The notes beneath the pieces were generated by a model, which was given only the letters and a program-made list of their open reading frames with translations, searched no databases and was not told the origin of the DNA. Made by a program: the position numbers and the translations under genes. DNA of 40,299 nucleotides, from contig DJYJ01000060.1 in the NCBI GenBank assembly GCA_002450075.1, positions 1 through 40,299 of the forward strand. Direction: 5' to 3'. Shown one piece after another: positions 24,653 to 32,216 of this stretch. The stretch's first letter is position 1. The number at the start of each line of letters is the position of its first letter. This stretch comes from Clostridiales bacterium UBA6981. Lineage in GTDB: Bacteria > Bacillota > Clostridia > Oscillospirales > Oscillospiraceae.

Positions 24653-26260
24653 ATGTCAACAGAGAGAACGACATCCCATGGAAGACGCAAATCCAAAGTC
24701 CGGCGCTGGAAGCGTATCAGCCTGCTTCTTTTCCTTCTTGTGCTGGCACTGTCCGCAACCGTGATCTGGCAGATGCTGCGCCCGGCCGGGACGCCGGCGG
24801 CGTCCCTCTCCGCGCTGCCCCAGAGCGCCGGAGCGGAAACGGAAGAAGCCCCGACGGAATACGCGCTCAGCTTCAGTGTCCCGGGCCAGGAGCCGATCAG
24901 CTTCACCGTCCGGGAGGGCGAGAGCTTTACGCCGCCCGAGGATCCGGTTGTTCCGGGATATACCTTCCTGTGCTGGGTCGACGCCGAGGGTAAAGCCCTT
25001 GAGCCCGGCGCCCACACCGTCACCGAAAGCAAAGGCTACGCGGCGCAGTTTGCCGTCGTCTTCCGGGACGAGCGTCTCGCCGACGTTCACGCGCCGTATC
25101 TCTTTCTGGACGCCGATGGCATGTTCCACCCCAACGACGCGCTGAAAAAAGGCGAGCTGGTGCAGGCGCTCTACACCCTGCTGGAGATCAACGGCGTCGG
25201 CTCCGGTTATTTTGCCGACGTCGCGCAGGACGATGCCTGCTATGAGGCGGCCGCGACGCTCAAGGATCTGGGTCTTCTCGAAGGCGTACGGCTGCACCCG
25301 GAGGACGAGGTCCTCTACGGCGAGCTGCTGAACCTCCTTGCCCGGCTCTTCCCCGCCGCTGAGACGGAGCAAAGCTTTTCCTCCGTCCCGGCTGACAGCC
25401 CCTATTACCCCGCCTTCTGTCTGGCGGCCGAAAAGGGCTGGCTGGACGACTTTTCGCTTTCCCCCTACGATATCGTGCCGCGCAAAGAGGCGGCGCGTCT
25501 GTTCAACCAGCTGACCGGACGCAGCGGCATGCATCATACGGATCTCTCGCTGACAGGCACCATTGCGGACATCAGCAGCAGCGACAGCTATTTTACGGCG
25601 ATCGCGGAGGCCGTGATCCCGCACAGCCTGCGCCGGGATGCGGACGAAGAGGTCTGGACCGACAGCACGCCGCTGCCCCTGCAGAGCGAAGGCTTCTTCT
25701 TTGACGGGATCGCATACCGCGCCATCAAGGCGGACGGCAGCCCCGCCGTCGGAGAGCAGGTGGGCGAGCTGTTCTTTGACGAAAACGGCATCGTGTCCAC
25801 GGGCGATCCCGAGCTGGACGTGCTGGTGCGCCGCAAGCTCACCGAGCTGGTCGATCCCGCCTCCATGAGCCGGGAGGAGATGCTGCGCATCGTCTATGAC
25901 TTTGTGCTGAACGATTCCTTCTACCTGCGGGCAGAGCGCTACGAAACCGGCGAAACGGGCTGGGAGACCACGGAGGCCTACCGGATGCTCTCCACCGGAA
26001 AGGGCAACTGCTATTCCTACGCCGCGACCTTCTGGGCGCTCTCGCGCGCCATCGGCTATGAAACGGTCTGTTACAGCGGGACGGTCGGCACCTTCCACAA
26101 CCCGCACGGCTGGGCGGAGATCACCATCGACGGCGTGCCCTACATCTTTGACCCGACGATGGAATACGAGCAGTGGTACGGCCCCGGCACACACACCTTT
26201 GAGCGGTTTTACATGAAAACCTATGAATCCGTCTCAGGCTGGAGCTACACCCGCGAATGA
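24653..26260 (+). CDS. membrane-anchored transglutaminase-like protein with SLH-like repeats
   Basis: 535 residues. A basic N-terminus leads into a transmembrane anchor (residues about 22-45), so the bulk is extracellular. Residues about 67-120 resemble an InlB B-repeat (YALSFSVPGQ...GYTFLCWVDAEGKALEPGAHTV). Residues about 140-300 contain SLH-like segments: FHPNDALKKGELVQALYTLLEI, YFADVAQDDACYEAAATLKDLGLLEG, and a third one with KEAARLFNQL. The C-terminus is a transglutaminase-like (papain-fold) domain with triad Cys453 (GKGNCYSYA), His485 (NPHGWAEI) and Asp500 (IFDPTME). Likely a wall-associated protease or cross-linking enzyme. Promoter and ribosome site are not obvious. Confidence 0.85.
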   Translation: MSTERTTSHGRRKSKVRRWKRISLLLFLLVLALSATVIWQMLRPAGTPAASLSALPQSAGAETEEAPTEYALSFSVPGQEPISFTVREGESFTPPEDPVVPGYTFLCWVDAEGKALEPGAHTVTESKGYAAQFAVVFRDERLADVHAPYLFLDADGMFHPNDALKKGELVQALYTLLEINGVGSGYFADVAQDDACYEAAATLKDLGLLEGVRLHPEDEVLYGELLNLLARLFPAAETEQSFSSVPADSPYYPAFCLAAEKGWLDDFSLSPYDIVPRKEAARLFNQLTGRSGMHHTDLSLTGTIADISSSDSYFTAIAEAVIPHSLRRDADEEVWTDSTPLPLQSEGFFFDGIAYRAIKADGSPAVGEQVGELFFDENGIVSTGDPELDVLVRRKLTELVDPASMSREEMLRIVYDFVLNDSFYLRAERYETGETGWETTEAYRMLSTGKGNCYSYAATFWALSRAIGYETVCYSGTVGTFHNPHGWAEITIDGVPYIFDPTMEYEQWYGPGTHTFERFYMKTYESVSGWSYTRE

Positions 26261-26280
26261 TCTTGCGGATCAAGAACAAA

Positions 26281-26313
26281 CAGGCAGTGAAAACGTTGCG
26301 TTTTCACTGCCTG
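26281..26313. terminator. bidirectional intrinsic terminator
   Basis: Arms CAGGCAGTGAAAACG and CGTTTTCACTGCCTG around TTG, further extendable by AACAAA / TTGTTT. Between the convergent transglutaminase and iorB genes. Confidence 0.85.
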
Positions 26314-26320
26314 TTGTTTG

Positions 26321-26896
26321 TTATCGGATGGCTTCGCGTCCGGCGCGGTAGGCCTTGAGGTTCAGCTCGAGGAACTTCGGCGGCACGGTCTCGCGGATGA
26401 CCGACTCCCAGTCGATCTCGTCCATGCCGAGCGCGTGGGTCATCGCGCCGAAGAGCACGATGTTCATGCACTTGCCGTTGCCGAGCTCGGCGGCGAGCTT
26501 CGCCGCGTCGAGCGTGTAGCACCTGAAAGCGCCCTCCATCGCCTCGAGGCAGCCCTCCGGGTATTCGGCCAGCCCCGCCGCCGTCGTGGCGGAGGGCATC
26601 GCATAGTCGTTGATCACGGCGACGCCGTCCGGCTTCAGGAAATCGGCGTAGCGCACGGCCTCCATCTTTTCAAACGCGACGAGGATATCCGCCGCGCCCT
26701 TGCCGATGATGGGAGAATAGACCTTCTCGCCCCAGTGCACCTGGGTCGAGACGCTGCCGCCGCGCTGGCTCATGCCGTGGACCTCGCTCATTTTGACGTC
26801 ATAGCCCGCCTTCATCAGTCCGCCGACGAGCACCTTGGCCGTCAGGATCGCGCCCTGGCCGCCGACGCCGACGAGGATCGCATGTTTCGTAGCCAT
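26321..26896 (-). CDS. iorB: indolepyruvate:ferredoxin oxidoreductase subunit beta
   Basis: 191-residue gamma-type subunit of 2-oxoacid:ferredoxin oxidoreductases, here the small subunit of indolepyruvate oxidoreductase. It pairs with IorA to turn aryl pyruvates (from Trp, Phe and Tyr transamination) into aryl-acetyl-CoA plus CO2 and reduced ferredoxin. Family marks: HAILVGVGGQGAILTAKVLVGGLMKAGYDVKMSEVHGMSQRGGSVSTQVHWG, which is diagnostic, and the later GMDEIDWESVIRETVPPKFLELNLKAYRAGRE. The ATG overlaps the iorA stop by one base (TAATG), so translation is coupled. A longer in-frame extension is rejected for that reason. Confidence 0.95.
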   Translation of the reverse strand: MATKHAILVGVGGQGAILTAKVLVGGLMKAGYDVKMSEVHGMSQRGGSVSTQVHWGEKVYSPIIGKGAADILVAFEKMEAVRYADFLKPDGVAVINDYAMPSATTAAGLAEYPEGCLEAMEGAFRCYTLDAAKLAAELGNGKCMNIVLFGAMTHALGMDEIDWESVIRETVPPKFLELNLKAYRAGREAIR

Positions 26897-28650
26897 TACC
26901 TGCTCTCCTTTCTCGTGATCGCGCCCACCGGGCAGACCTGCGCGCAGACCGTGCAGCCCACGCACTGGCCGGGGTCGATCGCGGATTTGCCGTCCCGGAT
27001 GCTCACGGCCGGGCAGCCGACCTTCAGACACTTTTTGCAGCCGATGCACTTCTCGCGGTCGACCTCGCAGAGGCCGATATCGTGGCGGATGCGCTTGATG
27101 AGCAGGCAGGGCCTGCGGCAGATGATCGCCGCGGGCACGGCGGAGGCCAGCGCGTCGTCCACGGCCTTCTGCATGGCCGTGAGGTCCTGGGGATCGACGA
27201 TGATGACGTTTTCATAGCCGAAGGCGTGGAGCACGTCCTCAATTTTAATGGCCGCGGCGATCTCGCCCTGCAGGGTGTAGCCGGAGCCGGGGTTGTCCTG
27301 GTGGCCGGTCATGCCGGTAATGTGGTTGTCCAGCACGACGGGGATGACCGCGCCCTTGTTATAGAGGATCTCGGCCGCGCCGGTCATGCCGGAGTGGAAG
27401 AAGGTCGAGTCGCCCACAACGCCGAAGACCTTTTTCTGCTGGCCCGTCGCGGCGAAGGCCTTGGACAGGCCCATCGCGACGGAGAAGCCGCCGCCCATGC
27501 ACACGCAGGTATCCATCGCGCCCAGGGGCGCGGCGCCGCCGAGGGTATAGCAGCCGATGTCGCCGCCGATGACATAGTTTTTGCCCTTGGACATCGTATA
27601 GAAGAAGCCGCGGTGCGGGCAGCCGGGGCAGAGCACCGGCGGGCGCGGCACGGCCTTGACGGGGAGCTCTTTTGTCTCCGGCTTGACGCCGAAGAGCATC
27701 TCGCGCAGGCGCTCGGGGTTGAGCTCATAGAGGTTGCTGACCTTTTCCTTGCCGATGCAGGGGATGCCGGCGGCCCTGATCTGATCCTCCATAAAGCCCT
27801 CGAGCTCCTCGATGACATAGAGCGTCTCGACCTTTGAGGCAAATTCGCGGATCAGCCCCATCGGCAGCGGATAGGTGAGCCCGAGCTTCAGGAAAGAGGT
27901 GTCTTCGGGGAAGACGTCCTTGGCGATCTGATAGGCGATCGAGGCCGTGATGACGCCGACCTTGCCGCCGCGGTATTCGACCTTGTTGAGCGGGCAGCTC
28001 TCGCCGTATTCCGCGAGCGCCTTTAAATTTGCCTCCACCTTGGGGTGGTTGCGGTAGGCGTTGGCCGGGGCGCAGTTGAATTTGCGCTGGTTGCGCTCAT
28101 AGACGAAGGGCTCGGCCTCCTCCCGCTCGGAGAACGTGCACAGGCTCTTGGAATGGGAGATGTTCGTGGTCGTGCGGAAGAGGACGGGCATGTCGAACTT
28201 TTCCGAGATGCGATAGGCCTCTTTCATAAAGTCGATGCACTCCTGCGAGTCGCTCGGCTCTATGAGCGCGACCTTGGCGCTTCTGGCATAGTAGCGGTTG
28301 TCCTGCTCGTTCTGGGACGAATGCATGCTCGGGTCGTCGGCCGTGACGATGACAAAGCCGCGGTTGACGCCGTTGTAGGCGGCGGTAAAGAGCGGGTCGG
28401 CCGCCACGTTGAGGCCGACGTGCTTCATCGCGCACAGACTTCTCGCCCCGCCGATCGCCGCGCCGTAGGCCACCTCGACGGCGACCTTTTCGTTGGGCGC
28501 CCATTCGCAGTACAGCTCGTCCTTATACTGCGGCAGGTTTTCGAAGATCTCCGTGCTCGGCGTGCCCGGGTAGGCGGAGCAGACTCGGACGCCCGCCTCA
28601 TACGCCCCGCGTGCGATCGCCTCGTTGCCGGAGAGCAGATGCTTTTCCAT
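26896..28650 (-). CDS. iorA: indolepyruvate:ferredoxin oxidoreductase subunit alpha
   Basis: 584-residue large subunit with the pyrimidine-binding domain at the N-terminus (LLSGNEAIARGAYEAGVRVCSAYPGTPSTEIFE, EVAYGAAIGGARSLCAMKHVGLNVA), the thiamine-diphosphate domain (CPGCPHRGFFYTM ... VFGVVGDSTFFHSGMTGAAEILYN with the GDS metal motif) and two C-terminal 4Fe-4S sites: CIGCKKCLKVGCP (Cys535, 538, 541, 546) and CVGCTVCAQVCP (Cys563, 566, 569, 573). These transfer electrons to ferredoxin. The start has GAGGAGG upstream. With iorB it degrades aromatic amino acids and yields ATP through acyl-CoA. A palindrome overlaps its promoter. The neighbouring aromatic-type transporter cluster (30.4-33.4 kb) may supply substrate. 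Confidence 0.96.
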   Translation of the reverse strand: MEKHLLSGNEAIARGAYEAGVRVCSAYPGTPSTEIFENLPQYKDELYCEWAPNEKVAVEVAYGAAIGGARSLCAMKHVGLNVAADPLFTAAYNGVNRGFVIVTADDPSMHSSQNEQDNRYYARSAKVALIEPSDSQECIDFMKEAYRISEKFDMPVLFRTTTNISHSKSLCTFSEREEAEPFVYERNQRKFNCAPANAYRNHPKVEANLKALAEYGESCPLNKVEYRGGKVGVITASIAYQIAKDVFPEDTSFLKLGLTYPLPMGLIREFASKVETLYVIEELEGFMEDQIRAAGIPCIGKEKVSNLYELNPERLREMLFGVKPETKELPVKAVPRPPVLCPGCPHRGFFYTMSKGKNYVIGGDIGCYTLGGAAPLGAMDTCVCMGGGFSVAMGLSKAFAATGQQKKVFGVVGDSTFFHSGMTGAAEILYNKGAVIPVVLDNHITGMTGHQDNPGSGYTLQGEIAAAIKIEDVLHAFGYENVIIVDPQDLTAMQKAVDDALASAVPAAIICRRPCLLIKRIRHDIGLCEVDREKCIGCKKCLKVGCPAVSIRDGKSAIDPGQCVGCTVCAQVCPVGAITRKESR

Positions 28651-28700
28651 GAAACTTACTTTCCCTCCTCAAAAAATTTAGTAACCGGAAAGATCTGGAT

Positions 28701-28719
28701 ATTTCTATTGTATAGAAAT
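28701..28719. promoter_or_regulatory. palindromic operator candidate at iorA
   Basis: Perfect 19-bp palindrome ATTTCTATTGTATAGAAAT (8-bp arms, 3-bp centre) that overlaps the -10 of the iorA promoter. A second inverted repeat, CTTGT / ACAAG (28721-28736), covers the two divergent -35 regions. Typical of a repressor site; no regulator gene is next to it. Confidence 0.6.
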
Positions 28720-28735
28720 TCTTGTCGAAAAACAA
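28707..28735 (-). promoter_or_regulatory. promoter of iorAB
   Basis: Minus strand TTGTTT (28730-28735), 17 bp, TACAAT (28707-28712), with a short leader of about 50 bases before the iorA ATG. Confidence 0.65.
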
Positions 28736-28750
28736 GACCTGTGATACGAT
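28722..28750 (+). promoter_or_regulatory. promoter of the DUF4230 gene
   Basis: TTGTCG (28722-28727), 17 bp, TACGAT (28745-28750). It overlaps the iorA promoter on the other strand, so the two divergent units share control DNA. Confidence 0.6.
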
Positions 28751-28788
28751 AGGTTTATAAAATCTGCACATCCGGGGAGGAGAGCGCC

Positions 28789-29484
28789 ATGCTTGCCGAA
28801 AAGAAAAAGATCAAACTGCTCATCGGTCTGATCGTGCTTGTCGTCGTGCTGATCGTCGTACTGATCGCCGTGCACGCCGTACGCGCCGCGGGCAAGGCCG
28901 ACGCCCTGCCGCCCGTCACGCCGCGGCCGTCGGCCGAGGTCGTCGTGCGGGAGAAGGAAGTGGAAAAGATCGTCACCGTGGAAAAGGAGATCTCCGCCGA
29001 GATCGTGCAGGAATCGCTGCGGGAGGCGGGCTTCCTCATCACGGAGGAATACTACTTTACCGAGGTCGTGAGCTATTCGAGCATCAAAAAGCTGTGGAAC
29101 ATCGATCTCGGCATCACCGAGTCGAGCTATCTCGCGAGCTATGACGGCGTCGTGACCGCCGGCGTGGATCTGACGCGCGCGCAGGTCGAAAAGGACGAGG
29201 CGGAAAAGCGCGTCACGATCACGCTGCCCGCCGCCGCGATCGAAAACATCGACATCGACCCGGAGAGCTTCGTGCTCTATTCGGAAAAGGCGGGGCTCGG
29301 CAACCGGCTGTCGGCGGCGGACTTCAACAACTCCCTGATCGAATTAGAACAGACCGCGCGTGAAAAGGCCGTCGAACGCGGCGTGCTTGAGCGCGCGGAG
29401 AAGAATGCGCGCACGCTCATCGGCGGACTCGTCGGGTCGCTCGTCGACACGGCGGAATACCGCGTCGAGCTGAACTTTGCATAA
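28789..29484 (+). CDS. DUF4230 domain protein
   Basis: 231-residue protein with one N-terminal membrane helix (residues about 8-30) and an extracytoplasmic domain that matches the DUF4230 pattern: EKEISAEIVQESLREAGFLITEEYYFTEVVSYSS, then SYLASYDGVVTAGVDLTRAQVEKDEAEKRVTITLPAAAIENIDIDPESFVLYSEK, and a helical end (EQTAREKAVERGVLERAEKNARTLI). The first stretch EVVVREKEVEKIVTVEKEI is a charged heptad region. Function of this family is unknown, although it is common in gut Firmicutes. GGGGAGGAG precedes the ATG. Followed 16 bases later by a membrane protein gene with its own ribosome site, so the two form an operon. Confidence 0.8.
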   Translation: MLAEKKKIKLLIGLIVLVVVLIVVLIAVHAVRAAGKADALPPVTPRPSAEVVVREKEVEKIVTVEKEISAEIVQESLREAGFLITEEYYFTEVVSYSSIKKLWNIDLGITESSYLASYDGVVTAGVDLTRAQVEKDEAEKRVTITLPAAAIENIDIDPESFVLYSEKAGLGNRLSAADFNNSLIELEQTAREKAVERGVLERAEKNARTLIGGLVGSLVDTAEYRVELNFA

Positions 29485-29500
29485 AGCGGGAGGCGCAACG

Positions 29501-30331
29501 ATGGAAAAGAAACTGCAAAGACTGCTGATCGCGGCGCTGCTCGTGCTGCTGGCCGTGTTCTCGTTCCTCTTTCTCGCTGACCGGGCCAGCGCGCCCGCCA
29601 CCCACGCCTCCACCGTCGCGGTGATCGACGAGAAGACCGAGGACGTCCTGAAGCTGACGGCCTCGGCCTCGCTGGCTTCATTCGGCGTGTCGGCCATCCC
29701 CGGCGACACCGCGACGCCGATTGCGGGGAAGCTGGCGGATTTTTCGGAATATTTTCTGCTGATCCTGACGGTGCTCTATGCCGAAAAGTTTTTGATCACG
29801 CTCATCGGCGCGGGCGTCTTTCGGATCCTGATCCCCTGCGCCTGCGTGCTCGCCATCCTCTCGCTCTATCGCCATCCGGCGCTGTTCCGCCGTCTCGCGC
29901 TCAAGCTCACGGCGGTGGGCCTCGCGCTGTATCTGCTGATTCCCTTGAGCTTTAAGGTCTCCGATCTCGTCTACGGGGCTTACCGCGAATCGATCGACGG
30001 CACGATCAGCGCGGCCGAGACGCTCTCGGACAAGACGGCCCCGCTCGCCGACGCGGCGGAGGACAAGGGCGTTATCCAGTCGATCCTCGACCGCCTCAGC
30101 GAGACCACCGCCTCGCTGACCGACAAGGCCGTGGACGCCGTCAACCGCTTTGTCGAGACGCTGGCCGTGATGATCGTGACGGCCTGTGTGATCCCGCTGC
30201 TGGTGCTGCTGTTCTTTTTGTGGATCGTCAAGCAGCTCACGGGGCTGGATCTCTCCGCCTCGCTGCCGCGCCCGCGCAGCGCACGTCGGCCGGACGAGCC
30301 TCGGGGGCAGAACGGGCAGACGGAGAGCTGA
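29501..30331 (+). CDS. membrane protein of unknown function
   Basis: 276-residue membrane protein that I do not recognise. A hydrophobic N-terminus (LLIAALLVLLAVFSFLFLA) starts it, and a possible extracytoplasmic loop follows. Further membrane segments are near FLLILTVLYAEKFLITLIGAGVF, ILIPCACVLAILSLY, LKLTAVGLALYLLIPLS and, at the end, TLAVMIVTACVIPLLVLLFFLWIV. Between the last two is an amphipathic helical stretch (ISAAETLSDKTAPLADAAEDKGVIQSILDRLSETTASLTDKAVDAVNRFVE). The C-terminal tail is basic and Pro-rich. GGGAGG at about 29488 supports the ATG. It is the second gene of the DUF4230 operon, so the two products may act together at the membrane. Confidence 0.75.
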   Translation: MEKKLQRLLIAALLVLLAVFSFLFLADRASAPATHASTVAVIDEKTEDVLKLTASASLASFGVSAIPGDTATPIAGKLADFSEYFLLILTVLYAEKFLITLIGAGVFRILIPCACVLAILSLYRHPALFRRLALKLTAVGLALYLLIPLSFKVSDLVYGAYRESIDGTISAAETLSDKTAPLADAAEDKGVIQSILDRLSETTASLTDKAVDAVNRFVETLAVMIVTACVIPLLVLLFFLWIVKQLTGLDLSASLPRPRSARRPDEPRGQNGQTES

Positions 30332-30350
30332 GCGCCCTGCCTCAAACGGC

Positions 30351-30386
30351 AAAAAAGATGCAGACCATGCGGTCTGCATCTTTTTT
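30351..30386. terminator. bidirectional intrinsic terminator
   Basis: Arms AAAAAAGATGCAGACC and GGTCTGCATCTTTTTT around ATGC. Shared by the membrane protein gene and the convergent ABC transporter operon. Confidence 0.92.
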
Positions 30387-30394
30387 CTGTTTTT

Positions 30395-31195
30395 TCAGTT
30401 TTTGCTCAAAAGGGTCTGGTCGGTTTCGAGCTGGTAGCCGGCCGACTGGGCAAAGCGGTCGATCAGCTCGCGCTTGGTGAGCTTCTTCTTCGCCTCGCCG
30501 GAAATGTCGAGGATGATGTGGCCCTCGTCCATCATAATGAGACGGTTGCCGTGGCGGATCGCGTCGGACATGTTGTGGGTGATCATCAGCGCCGTCAGAT
30601 GCGCCTCGGAGACGATGCGGTCGGACAGCTCCAGCACCTTCGCGGCGGTGGCCGGGTCGAGCGCGGCGGTGTGCTCGTCGAGCAGCAGCAGCTTCGGCTG
30701 GCGCAGCGCCGCCATCAGCAGCGTGACCGCCTGACGCTGGCCGCCGGAGAGCAGGCCCACCTTGGCCGTCAGTCGGTCCTCAAGCCCCAGGCCGAGGTCG
30801 GCGAGCAGCGCGCGGTAATCCTCCCGCTCGAGCTTCGTCACGCCCCACTTGAGCCCGCGCTTCTGCCCGCGGCGCAGCGCGAGAGCCAGATTTTCCTCCA
30901 GCTGCATGTTCGGCGCGGTGCCCATCATCGGGTCCTGGAACACACGGCCGATGTGTACGGCGCGCTTGTGCTCCGGCAGGGCGGTGATGTCCTCGCCGCC
31001 CAGCAGGATGCGGCCGCTGTCGACCGGCCATACGCCGGCCACGGCGTTCAACAGCGTGGACTTGCCCGCGCCGTTGCCGCCGATGACCGTGACGAAATCA
31101 CCGGGCGCGAGATGCAGACTGAGGTCGCTCAGTGCCTTTTTCTCGTTGATCGTGCCGGGGTTGAAGGTCTTGGATACATGCTGCAGTTCAAGCAT
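30395..31195 (-). CDS. TrpXYZ-type ABC transporter ATP-binding protein
   Basis: 266-residue ATPase of an amino-acid-type importer (TrpZ-like). Walker A GGNGAGKST (residues about 39-47), Q-loop VFQDPMMGTAPNMQLEENLALALRRG (the MxxT(A/S)xxM segment is typical of this subgroup), signature LLSGGQRQ, Walker B LLLLDEHTAALDPATA and switch His in MITHNM. Its start overlaps the permease stop by 8 bases. The three genes SBP-permease-ATPase are in the order trpX-trpY-trpZ of streptococci, whose members import tryptophan or related compounds. The attenuator in front of the operon points to tyrosine or phenylalanine control. Confidence 0.9.
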   Translation of the reverse strand: MLELQHVSKTFNPGTINEKKALSDLSLHLAPGDFVTVIGGNGAGKSTLLNAVAGVWPVDSGRILLGGEDITALPEHKRAVHIGRVFQDPMMGTAPNMQLEENLALALRRGQKRGLKWGVTKLEREDYRALLADLGLGLEDRLTAKVGLLSGGQRQAVTLLMAALRQPKLLLLDEHTAALDPATAAKVLELSDRIVSEAHLTALMITHNMSDAIRHGNRLIMMDEGHIILDISGEAKKKLTKRELIDRFAQSAGYQLETDQTLLSKN

Positions 31196-32144
31196 TCTCC
31201 CCGCCTCCTTTCTTCCTCAGCCGCGCAAAGGAGCTCTTCTGCCGGCTGCGCAGATAGGGCACGGCCAGGAACAGCCCCACGACCACGGCGGTAAAGAGCT
31301 TGAGGTCGTTGGTGTTGAGCTTGAGCCAGAGCACGACGACGATGACGAGATAGTAGATCACGCCGCCCACCACGACGAAGCTCAGCGTGCCGAAGAAGTT
31401 GCGCCGCTTGCCCAGCAGCGCCCCGCCGACGACCTCGCCGATGATCACGGCGGCAAGCCCGATCACGATCGCGCCGCGGCCCATGTTGACGTCGGCGAAG
31501 CCCTGGAACTGGGCCATCAGGCCGCCGGAGAGGGCGACCATGCCGTTCGAGAGCGCAAGGCCGATCAGCTTCATGTTGTCGATGTTGATGCCGAGCGCGC
31601 GGCTCATGGCCGGGTTGTTGCCCGTGGCGCGGATGGCCGAGCCCTGCTCGGTGCCGAAGTACCAGTACAAAATGCTCACGAGCGCGAGCGCGATGAGCGC
31701 GCCGGTCAAAATCGCGGAGGGGACATAGCGCAGCGACAGCACGAGATCGTACTTATCCACGCTCACGGCCTTGTTCGCCGCCATGCCCATGATGTGCAGG
31801 TTGACGGAGAAGAGCGCCAGCTGCGTCAGGATCCCGGCGAGGATCGCGGGGATGCCGAGCTTGGTGTGCAAAAGCCCCGTGACGAGCCCGGCCAGCAGCC
31901 CGGCGAGCGTCGCGACGACGAGCGCCGCCCACGCGGGCCAGCCCGCGAGGATCAGCATGACCGTGACGGCGCCGCCCGTGGTGAACGAGCCGTCCACCGT
32001 GAGGTCGGCCACGTCGAGCAGCCGGAACGTGATATAGATGCCCAGCGCCATGATGCCCCAGATCAGGCCCTGCGCGATGCCGCCCGGCAGGTTTTTCACC
32101 AGCTTGAGCAGGCTCAGCGAAGAGAAATATGCGGAAACACTCAC
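31188..32144 (-). CDS. TrpXYZ-type ABC transporter permease
   Basis: 318-residue permease (BPD_transp_2 family, TrpY-like) with about eight hydrophobic segments. It starts SVSAYFSSLSLLKLVKNLPGGIAQGLIWGIMALGIYITFRLLDVADLTVDGSFTTGGAVTVMLIL, with the family core ITFRLLDVADLTVDGSF; the coupling region GTEQGSAIRATGNNPAMSRALGINIDNMKLIG is near 170-200. I set the start at GTG 32144 because GAGGT at 32153-32157 is 8 bases upstream. Extending the frame upstream would cross the hairpin at 32166. It is separated from the lipoprotein gene by that hairpin and overlaps the ATPase gene. Confidence 0.88.
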   Translation of the reverse strand: MSVSAYFSSLSLLKLVKNLPGGIAQGLIWGIMALGIYITFRLLDVADLTVDGSFTTGGAVTVMLILAGWPAWAALVVATLAGLLAGLVTGLLHTKLGIPAILAGILTQLALFSVNLHIMGMAANKAVSVDKYDLVLSLRYVPSAILTGALIALALVSILYWYFGTEQGSAIRATGNNPAMSRALGINIDNMKLIGLALSNGMVALSGGLMAQFQGFADVNMGRGAIVIGLAAVIIGEVVGGALLGKRRNFFGTLSFVVVGGVIYYLVIVVVLWLKLNTNDLKLFTAVVVGLFLAVPYLRSRQKSSFARLRKKGGGENA

Positions 32145-32165
32145 AAACTTACACCTCAGTCGTAT

Positions 32166-32191
32166 GCCCCGGCGGGTTTCCCCGCCGGGGC
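32166..32191 (-). terminator. intercistronic GC-rich hairpin
   Basis: Stem GCCCCGGCGGG / CCCGCCGGGGC with GAAA loop on the minus strand, between the lipoprotein stop and the permease start. There is no T-tract, so it more likely blocks 3' exonucleases and raises the lipoprotein-to-permease ratio than terminates. Confidence 0.7.
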
Positions 32192-32216
32192 GCAAAAGTC
32201 AGCGGGATAGGAGAAA

